DNA from: Micromonospora aurantiaca ATCC 27029
GTDB lineage: Bacteria > Actinomycetota > Actinomycetes > Mycobacteriales > Micromonosporaceae
DNA: 64,000 bases
Direction: 5' to 3'
Assembly: GCF_000145235.1 (NCBI RefSeq)
Contig: NC_014391.1
Span: 620,001 to 684,000, forward strand
The position numbers were made by a program, and so were the translations under genes. Shown piece after piece: positions 58,285-64,000 of the stretch. Each line of letters opens with the position of its first letter. Position 1 is the first letter of the stretch. The notes below the pieces were generated by a model. The model had not been told where the DNA came from. It worked only from the letters and a program-made list of their open reading frames with translations, and did no database searches.

Positions 58285-60330
58285 CTAGAGCAGGGAGAGC
58301 TGTTCGGCGGCCGGTGCGGGCGGCGGGGTCTCGGGCAGCCGGCGATTGTCGCCGGTCTCGCCGCGGTTCAGCCCGTGTCGGCGTGCCGCCATCCGCACCC
58401 GCGCTGTCACCTCCCGCTGGTACGCCTGCGGCGCGTACGAGCCGGCCTGGTAGAGCTGCCGATAACGGGGCACCAGGTGGGGGAACTCCCGGGCGAGCCA
58501 GCGGGCGTACCACTCCCGGGCACCGGGCCGCAGGTGCAGCGGCAGCGGCGTCACGCTCGCCGCCCCGGAGGCGGCGATCGCCGCGACAGTGGCGTCGATG
58601 GACTCCTCGTCGTCGCTGAGGCCGGGCAGGATCGGCGCCATCAGCACGCCGACGGAGAAGCCGGCGTCGGTGAGGGTGCGGACCGCGTCGAGGCGGCGGC
58701 GCGGGCTCGGCGTACCAGGCTCGGCCGCCCGCCAGAGCGCCTCGTCGACGAACCCCACCGAGTACGACAGCCCGACCCGTGTCACCTCGGCCGCCTGGCG
58801 CAACAGGGGCAGGTCGCGCAGCAGCAGCGTGCCCTTCGTCAGGATGGAGAACGGGTTCGCGAAGTCCCGCAGCGCCTCGATGATCGGCGGCATCAGGCCG
58901 TAGCGGCCCTCGGCCCGCTGGTAACAGTCCACGTTGGTGCCCATGGCGACGTGCGCGCCGCGCCAGCGAGGCGCGGCCAGTTCGCGGCGGACCAGCTCAC
59001 CGGCGTTGACCTTGACGATCACCTTGCGGTCGAAGTCGGCGCCCGGGTCCAGGTCGAGGTAGGTGTGGGTGTTGCGGGCGAAGCAGTTGTGGCTGACCAC
59101 GCCGTTGGCGATGAAGTCGCCGGTGCCGGTGGTGATGTCCCACAGCGGAAGCTCCAGGCCGAGGTCCTCGACGGCTGTCACCTGGAGCTGCGCCGCGCAC
59201 TTGAGCGCCATGCCCTCGATCGAGCGCCGGGCGGTGACGGCCGGGTCGGTGAGGTGGAAGAAGCGCAGCCGCTCCGGCAGCCCGCCGGTCAGCCGGAGCT
59301 GCCGCGCCGCTCCCGGTGCGCCGGGCACGTCGAGCGCCCACCGGAAGCCGAACCGGTCCAGCGCGCCGGCCGCGCGGGCCTGGCTCTCGTCGTCGGCGAC
59401 GCTGATCCGGAACACGCCCCGGTGGCAGGTGCCCACGGCGTCGAACATGCCGGCCAGGTAGCCCAGCGCCCAGTCGTCCGTCGTCTCGTCGATCGGCTCG
59501 AACAGCCCGGTGACGACGTCGGCCGGGCCGGCAGTGCGTACCACAGTGGTCGTCGCCCGGCGGCCCACCCGGGCGGTCGTGGCCCGCTCGACGGTGACGC
59601 CCGCGTCGGTCAGGTAGCGCTCGGCCCGGTCGAGCGCCTCCGCCTCGGCGGTGGCCAGCCGGAACCGGGTGTCGCGCCGGTGGCCGGCGGGGTGGTCGTC
59701 GCGGACCAGGGCGTGCAGGTAGCCCCGGCGGTAGTCGGCCGAGCGCTTCGGCGCCACCACGAACCCGCCGGTGCCGAGCAGGCGGTTACGGGTGGTCAGG
59801 TGCGGACGGCGTCCGCCGCCGCGCATGGTCCCGGTGACGTGCTTCCAGCCGCGTTCGGTGAGGAACCGGTGGTCGCCGCTGGCGACGAGCGTGGTGCCGT
59901 CGGCCAGTGTGATCCGGTGGGCCCGCTTCACCGTTGACCACTTGTCGAGCACCGTGGTGACGACGTAGTGGCGGTAGGCGCCGCGCCGCCGGGTGCCGTA
60001 GATGCGGTCGCCGGGCTCCAGCTCGCTGATCGCCCTGGTGCGGCCGTCGGCCATCAGGATCGGTGTGTCGCCGCCCAGGCAGTAGACGCAGGCGTGCGAG
60101 CAGCCCCGGTAGGGGTTGATGGTCCACTCGAACGGCACGCGTGACTGGCCGGGCACCCGGTTGATGATCGACTTGGCGTGGACCTCGTAGAAGGTCATGC
60201 CGGCGAAGCCCGGGGTGTCGAACGTGCGGGCGACGGCGCCGGGCAGCGCCAGCGGCAGGGGTGGAGCCGCCGGCGCCGCCCGATCGGGAGTCCCCTCGTC
60301 CGGGGGAGCGGAGAGGTTGTCCCAGCGCAT
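58285..60330 (-). CDS. Rv2578c-family radical SAM protein interrupted by an intein
   Basis: 681 residues as encoded, 349 after splicing. The radical SAM motif reads GCSHACVY then C at residue 84, but the third Cys is the first residue of an intein; after removal, CFARNTHTYLDLD restores CxxxCxxCFARxTH. Downstream are VKVNAGELVRRELAAPRW, MGTNVDCYQRAEGRYGLMPP, LTKGTLLLRDLPLL and APILPGLSDDEESIDATVAA, matching Rv2578c-type SPL-like proteins. The host function is unknown. It lies between the two secreted-peptide modules on the opposite strand. Confidence 0.93.
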   Translation of the reverse strand: MRWDNLSAPPDEGTPDRAAPAAPPLPLALPGAVARTFDTPGFAGMTFYEVHAKSIINRVPGQSRVPFEWTINPYRGCSHACVYCLGGDTPILMADGRTRAISELEPGDRIYGTRRRGAYRHYVVTTVLDKWSTVKRAHRITLADGTTLVASGDHRFLTERGWKHVTGTMRGGGRRPHLTTRNRLLGTGGFVVAPKRSADYRRGYLHALVRDDHPAGHRRDTRFRLATAEAEALDRAERYLTDAGVTVERATTARVGRRATTTVVRTAGPADVVTGLFEPIDETTDDWALGYLAGMFDAVGTCHRGVFRISVADDESQARAAGALDRFGFRWALDVPGAPGAARQLRLTGGLPERLRFFHLTDPAVTARRSIEGMALKCAAQLQVTAVEDLGLELPLWDITTGTGDFIANGVVSHNCFARNTHTYLDLDPGADFDRKVIVKVNAGELVRRELAAPRWRGAHVAMGTNVDCYQRAEGRYGLMPPIIEALRDFANPFSILTKGTLLLRDLPLLRQAAEVTRVGLSYSVGFVDEALWRAAEPGTPSPRRRLDAVRTLTDAGFSVGVLMAPILPGLSDDEESIDATVAAIAASGAASVTPLPLHLRPGAREWYARWLAREFPHLVPRYRQLYQAGSYAPQAYQREVTARVRMAARRHGLNRGETGDNRRLPETPPPAPAAEQLSLL
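59086..60081 (-). other. Intein of 332 residues in the radical SAM protein
   Basis: Starts at CLGGDTPILMADGRTR (block A, catalytic Cys1), with block B at TTLVASGDHRFLTERGW. The C-terminal blocks are LPLWDITTGTGDFIANG and VVSHN, then Cys+1 of the host. The middle has one good LAGLIDADG-like helix (WALGYLAGMFDAVGT) and a degraded first one (RRGYLHALVRDDH), so the homing endonuclease may be dead while splicing residues are intact. The insertion point is just before the third Cys of the Fe-S motif. Confidence 0.93.
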
Positions 60331-60558
60331 GGAGGTATTCGAACACGTGTACGACGTGGTGGCAAGTGGGGCCCCAGGCTCGGGTGTCCACCGGGCATGG
60401 GGCGCGTGGTTTCGCTCGCACTCCCGGGGTCAGCGCCCAATCCATCGTTAAACTCTTGCCCTTCTATGTGATGTGCGCGAGGATTGGGGCCGTCGGAAGT
60501 TTCGACCACCATTGGCGTATTGCAGGCGGCTATATGCCTTGACAAGACGGGGGTAAAT

Positions 60559-60915
60559 ATGGCAAAGGCAAAGCTGATTATTCGGAGTGGCATTCTTGCC
60601 TTGGCGCTCGCGGGCCTGGCCGGCACCTTCGCCGCGGCACCCGCGCAAGCCCACGATGCCAAGTGGTCGAAGACCCGAAATGGCTGCAAGTATTCCGGAG
60701 GAGTCGTCAGCAACCACACCTACGCGTGGACGCAGAGGGACTCCGGAGGGTGCAGCGGCCACCCCTGGCTTTGGGTCATCTCGTGTGATGACGGGGGCCA
60801 GATCGTCCATTCCTCGAATGGCTACACTTCGTTGAGCGGGACGAAGATGTACCAGGTGTATCACAAGACGCAGGAGAATGAGTCCTGGGAGCTGAGTCAC
60901 CTCACGTACTGTTGA
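60559..60915 (+). CDS. Secreted Cys-containing peptide, module copy 2
   Basis: 118 residues. The signal peptide (SGILALALAGLAGTFAAAPA then QA) is predicted to be cut before His-Asp-Ala. The mature ~86 residues contain GCKYSGG, GGCSGHPWLWV and a C-terminal LTYC, so they share GC-x-Y-x-G and CSGH-x-WL-x-V with the peptide at 57135, with low identity otherwise. Mature Cys count is four. ATG 60559 follows a G-rich ACGGGGG. No lipoprotein is directly abutting; one follows 181 bp later. Confidence 0.8.
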   Translation: MAKAKLIIRSGILALALAGLAGTFAAAPAQAHDAKWSKTRNGCKYSGGVVSNHTYAWTQRDSGGCSGHPWLWVISCDDGGQIVHSSNGYTSLSGTKMYQVYHKTQENESWELSHLTYC

Positions 60916-61096
60916 TCTTCTTCCTGGGACGCCAAGTCGAGTTGCTGGTTTCGCTGCGTGGTGGCCTGGGCTAGGGCTCTTCCATCGATCGATCCAGGCC
61001 CAGGCTTCCTCTCGGGCCTGGATCGATCGGCGCGACAGGCATGGGGCTCTGGACTGACCTGGGCCGTTGCTTCTTCGGGAAGGTGGAGCCTGAATC

Positions 61097-61663
61097 TTGG
61101 GAAAGTTGGCCAGAGTCGCCGTCTGCGTGCTGTTGTTCGTGCTGACGGGCTGCTCCACGACAGGGGCCGAGGAGCAGCGCAGAGCGCCGACCGCATCCAG
61201 GGCGTCATCGGCCCCGCCAAGCGCGGGAACGACTCCTGCGCCGGTTACAAGGCAGGATTACGAGGCGGCGGTCCGTAGAACGGAAGCCTGCGTCGCGAAG
61301 TCCAACGTCAAACAAAAGAACTACGGTTGGGACCCGGTCGGAAACGACGAGATGATCCTCTTGTACAAGTCGCCAGTAATGCCGACTGTGAAGGCCCTTG
61401 AGTTTGCGCAGAAATGCCAGGCGGATCATCTTGACGCAGTGCGCATCGGCTACCAGAAAAGTAATCCCCAATATATGGCGCCAGAGCTGATGAAGGCGGT
61501 GCGGACGTGCCTCAAAGAAAGGGACGTCCCTGTTACCGGGTTGGAGAAGGGCCCGAACGACCTGATTGAGTCTGTGCCGCAGAAGAGGTTCACAGTGCTT
61601 GTGGAGTGCGTGCACAGTCAGGCCTCAAAGCTCTTCCCGTCCGTACCCATCCAGTTCCCGTAA
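61097..61663 (+). CDS. Lipoprotein, module copy 2
   Basis: 188 residues from TTG 61097 (GGAAGGTGGAG about 10 nt upstream). Signal and lipobox: RVAVCVLLFVLTGCSTTGAE. A Ser/Pro/Thr linker (about 25-50) precedes a domain with RQDYEAAVRRTEACVAKSNV, KNYGWDPVGNDEMILLY, YQKSNPQYMAPELMKAVRTC and LVECVHSQASKLFPSVPI. The order DYExA..C, GWxPV, KSNPxxMxPELM..V..CL, CV..xxxLxP matches the lipoprotein at 57504. Tethered outside the cell; function unknown. Confidence 0.82.
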   Translation: MGKLARVAVCVLLFVLTGCSTTGAEEQRRAPTASRASSAPPSAGTTPAPVTRQDYEAAVRRTEACVAKSNVKQKNYGWDPVGNDEMILLYKSPVMPTVKALEFAQKCQADHLDAVRIGYQKSNPQYMAPELMKAVRTCLKERDVPVTGLEKGPNDLIESVPQKRFTVLVECVHSQASKLFPSVPIQFP

Positions 61664-61694
61664 AGGGCGCGACTGGAAGACGGTGCCGCTCGGG

Positions 61695-61738
61695 GCACGA
61701 GAAAGGCCGGGCCCAATCGGGTCCGGCCTTTCTCGTGC
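61695..61738. terminator. Bidirectional terminator
   Basis: A perfect 16-bp stem, GCACGAGAAAGGCCGG and complement, 12-nt loop, between the convergent lipoprotein and thioredoxin stops. Confidence 0.87.
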
Positions 61739-61750
61739 TGTCGTGGAACG

Positions 61751-62113
61751 TCAGTGGTTGTGCTCGGCCAGCTTCTTGCGGACGTCGTCCATGTCCAGCG
61801 CCTGGACCTGCTCGATGAGGTTCTCCAGCGCCGACTCCGGCAGCGCGCCCGGCTGGGCGAAGACGATCACGCCGTCACGGATCGCCATGATCGTCGGGAT
61901 GGAGCTGATGTTGAACTTCGCCGCCAGCTCCTGCTGCGCCTCGGTGTCGACCTTGCCGAAGGCGATGTCCGGGTGCTTCTCCGAGGAGCGCTCGTAGACC
62001 GGGGCGAAGCGCTTGCACGGGCCGCACCAGTCCGCCCAGAAGTCGAGCAGGACGATCCCGTCGCGCCCGGTCACCTCGTCAAAGTTGGCCGTGGTCAGCT
62101 CAACCGTTGCCAT
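61751..62113 (-). CDS. trxA: Thioredoxin
   Basis: 120 residues from ATG 62113, with GGAGAGA 6 nt upstream. The thioredoxin active site is FWADWCGPCKRFAPVYERSS, with cis-Pro in ISSIPTIMAIRDG. A ~12-residue charged tail (MDDVRKKLAEHNH) extends past the usual fold. It reduces disulfides in the cytoplasm with thioredoxin reductase (not in the window). No signal peptide, so it cannot act directly on the nearby secreted peptides. Confidence 0.95.
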   Translation of the reverse strand: MATVELTTANFDEVTGRDGIVLLDFWADWCGPCKRFAPVYERSSEKHPDIAFGKVDTEAQQELAAKFNISSIPTIMAIRDGVIVFAQPGALPESALENLIEQVQALDMDDVRKKLAEHNH

Positions 62114-62660
62114 TTGCTCTCTCCGATCACCGCGGATTGTCGTACGTCCGGTGGAACCAGGGTCAGTCCGTCCGAATTCCCGCCGCGGGGGTGACGAAAC
62201 GCTGAGCGCCGGGACGGTGACCCTGAGCACATCGAACACCATCTGTTGGCTCCGTTCGTGCGGAACGCAAATGCACGCCGCACTTGCGTGACGGGACGTG
62301 ATGGGAGCGTTTCCAAGGAGATCACTCTCAGTTTCCGCTACGTCTCGGTAACTTCGGGCTTGACGAGCATCTATCCGGCCTGCGGAGATCGCTTATCGAC
62401 CTCGTGTCGGTTACTTTGAGTAGTGTTACGAAAAGGTAAATGTGACCTCCGTCTCTGTCGGCGACGGGTGGTCGTACGGCAGAATTCTTCGCATCAGAGC
62501 GTGGGCGGCGGGTGCCGGGGAGGGCCCCGCCGCTCATTGCGTCCGGACCTCGGTGGCCCCCGGTGTGACATTTCCGCCGGGCGAGCGCCCCGCCCCTCGC
62601 CTTAACAAGCGATAAGGCATGCTGTGCCGAACTCCATCGCCGCCCGTGAAGGGGACAAGG
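62114..62660. other. Intergenic region between divergent trxA and MaoC genes
   Basis: About 550 bp with no supported gene. It includes an AT-richer patch (62300-62440) that may hold promoters, and a G-rich run before the MaoC gene. The minus-strand open frames here start poorly and have shadow-like composition. Confidence 0.45.
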
Positions 62661-63176
62661 ATGCAGTTCGGCCGCTACTACGAGGAGTTCGAGGTCGGCG
62701 CGGTCTACCGGCACTGGCCGGGCAAGACGGTCACCGAGTACGACGACCACCTCTTCTGCCTGCTCACCATGAACCACCACCCGCTGCACATGGACGCGCA
62801 CTACGCCGAGTCCGCCTCGCAGTTCAAGCGCAACGTGGTGGTCGGCAACTACATCTACTCGCTGCTGCTGGGCATGTCCGTGCCGGACGTCAGCGGCAAG
62901 GCGATCGCCAACCTGGAGATCGAGTCGCTGCGGCACGTCGCACCGACGTTCCACGGCGACACCATCTACGGCGAGACGACGGTGCTGGACAAGCGGGAGT
63001 CGGCCTCGAAGCCCGACCGCGGCGTGGTCGCGGTCGAGACCCGCGGCTACAACCAGGACGGCACGCTCGTCTGTGTGTTCCGCCGCAAGGTCATGGTCCC
63101 CAAGAAGGAGTACGCGGCCGCCGCCGTCCCGGACGGCGTCGACCCGGAGCGTCCCAGCTTCCCCGAGCCGCGCTGA
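62661..63176 (+). CDS. MaoC-family enoyl-CoA hydratase (mesaconyl-CoA hydratase-like)
   Basis: 171 residues from ATG 62661. The single hot-dog domain: FGRYYEEFEVGAVYRHWPGK, TEYDDHLFCLLTMNHHPLHM DAHYAES with the catalytic Asp/His of MaoC hydratases, and a matching second strand set (YGETTVLDKRESASKPDRGV). It resembles Rv2499c and Streptomyces MaoC genes that accompany CitE-like lyases. The product probably hydrates an unsaturated dicarboxyl- or branched acyl-CoA. Confidence 0.92.
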   Translation: MQFGRYYEEFEVGAVYRHWPGKTVTEYDDHLFCLLTMNHHPLHMDAHYAESASQFKRNVVVGNYIYSLLLGMSVPDVSGKAIANLEIESLRHVAPTFHGDTIYGETTVLDKRESASKPDRGVVAVETRGYNQDGTLVCVFRRKVMVPKKEYAAAAVPDGVDPERPSFPEPR

Positions 63177-63271
63177 CCTCGCGTCCGTCCGGCCACCGGG
63201 CCTCGTTCTCCGTTCGGCGGGGACGGGGCCCGGACCTCGTCCGGGGGCATATGCTCGGGCTGGAGGTTCCC

Positions 63272-63763
63272 ATGAGCCACTCCGTAGCCGGAGAGCCGCC
63301 TTCCGCCGGTCGCCGTGCCGCACCGCTCACCACCGCCGCCTACTCGGCGGCGGAGTGGGACCTGCTGACCGACCTGCCGGGCCGCGTCCTCGTCGCCGCC
63401 GCCTCACCCGGACCCGGGCGCCCGCCGCGTGGCGTCGCCGCCGGTCTGGCCGGCCTGGACGCGGTGGCCGCCGGCCGGGCCTTCGACAGCGATCTCGTCC
63501 GCGCCGTGGTGGCCGCCATCTACGCCCGCCACGACGGGACCACCGAGCGGGACGAGCGCCTCACCGACCTGGTCGACCTGCTGGCCGCCGCCCGGGCCGC
63601 GGTACGGGTGCTGCGCCGCCGTGCCGACCCGGCCGACTCGGCGGCGTACCGGCAGTGGGTGGAGTCGGTCGCCGCCCGGGTGTGCCGGGCCGGGCAGACC
63701 GCGCCGAGCCCCGCCGACAATCGCTTCCTCGACCGGCTGGGCGGCGCGCTCGACCTGCGCTGA
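63272..63763 (+). CDS. Conserved hypothetical protein
   Basis: 163 residues from ATG 63272, with GGAGG at good spacing. All-helical, Ala/Arg/Asp-rich: TTAAYSAAEWDLLTDLPGRV, RAVVAAIYARHDGTTERDER, LVDLLAAARAAVRVLRRRAD, RQWVESVAARVCRAGQTAPS. I do not recognise a family with a known role. It follows the MaoC gene by 95 bp and precedes an RNA methyltransferase by 34 bp. Confidence 0.75.
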   Translation: MSHSVAGEPPSAGRRAAPLTTAAYSAAEWDLLTDLPGRVLVAAASPGPGRPPRGVAAGLAGLDAVAAGRAFDSDLVRAVVAAIYARHDGTTERDERLTDLVDLLAAARAAVRVLRRRADPADSAAYRQWVESVAARVCRAGQTAPSPADNRFLDRLGGALDLR

Positions 63764-63797
63764 CCGGGGACGCCGCCGGGCCGTACCCTCGGCAACC

Positions 63798-64000
63798 GTG
63801 ACCGACGACCAGCTCGACGTGGGTGTGGGGCCGTGGCCCGGTGACCCGCCGGACGACCCGCGCTACGACCCGGAGCTGCTCACCGCCGGGGACCGGCGCA
63901 ACGTGGTGGACCGCTATCGCTACTGGCGGCGCGAGGCGGTGGTGGCCGACCTGGACCGGCGCCGGCACGACTTCCACGTGGCGATCGAGAACTGGCAGCA
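63798..64000 (+). CDS. SpoU/TrmH-family RNA methyltransferase, N-terminal part
   Basis: 67 codons from GTG 63798 to the right edge. PELLTAGDRRNVVDRYRYWR, REAVVADLDRRRHDFHVAIE and NWQ match the N-terminus of actinobacterial TrmH-type proteins, where NWQHDxN...VRNANAF follows. The knotted SAM-binding domain lies beyond the window. No ribosome site is clear at the GTG. Confidence 0.8.
   Translation, partial: MTDDQLDVGVGPWPGDPPDDPRYDPELLTAGDRRNVVDRYRYWRREAVVADLDRRRHDFHVAIENWQ

Overview
The window is high-GC actinobacterial DNA, most likely from Micromonospora or a close relative in the Micromonosporaceae. The evidence is the base composition, the frequent GTG starts with GGAGG-type ribosome sites, a secreted GH6 cellulase with a CBM2, a DUF3117 protein, an Rv2578c-type radical SAM protein, a korAB pair, and gene order shared with the Mycobacterium tuberculosis Rv1207-Rv1232c block (recalled from memory, not searched). 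Genus assignment is inference.

Left part, 1-10.7 kb: a PAS-GAF sensor protein, the CebR-type-operator cellulase, a Spo0M-like protein, a decayed MmyB-type regulator, a small MerR regulator, a partner-switching set (ATPase anti-sigma kinase, STAS anti-anti-sigma protein, SpoIIE phosphatase), a cold-shock protein with a structured leader, and a SulP transporter coupled to a MerR regulator.

Accessory part, 10.7-19.3 kb: mostly decay and mobile DNA. Two IS110-family remnants share a right-end sequence, and there is a reverse-transcriptase tail and a CPBP protease/TetR unit with twin operators. A tRNA-Arg(CCU) is followed by a 44-bp repeat of its 3' end 2.42 kb downstream. The bracketed remnant holds an integrase tail, a broken 2H phosphoesterase, IS481-like ends, a hypothetical gene and a membrane protein. 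A DUF6882 gene and a broken secreted protein follow.

Core part, 19.4-56.8 kb: ordinary metabolism and regulation. It holds a HAD phosphatase, a Tat-secreted beta-helix protein, ClpP with a ClgR/PopR-type regulator, a K+ channel, MarR/azoreductase, korAB, an orphan nuoA, folP, DivIVA-domain protein, tag, an enoyl-CoA hydratase with PaaX regulator, DUF3117, leucyl aminopeptidase, O-methyltransferase, HtrA, TatB, Mrp, DUF1003, an MgtE-N/CBS protein, PhzF, transporters, a CitE-like lyase, two SDRs, two DUF4190 proteins, an acyl-CoA dehydrogenase, TetR and a CoA-binding protein. Relative to M. tuberculosis, gpgS, sigE and rseA are absent from the syntenic run.

Right part, 56.8-64 kb: the most unusual stretch. 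A two-gene module (small secreted Cys-containing peptide predicted to begin with His after signal cleavage, then a four-Cys lipoprotein) occurs twice as diverged copies. The copies flank a radical SAM gene whose Fe-S cluster motif is split by a 332-residue intein. A CRP-type palindrome and a second dyad precede the first module. Thioredoxin, a MaoC hydratase, a hypothetical protein and the start of an RNA methyltransferase close the window.
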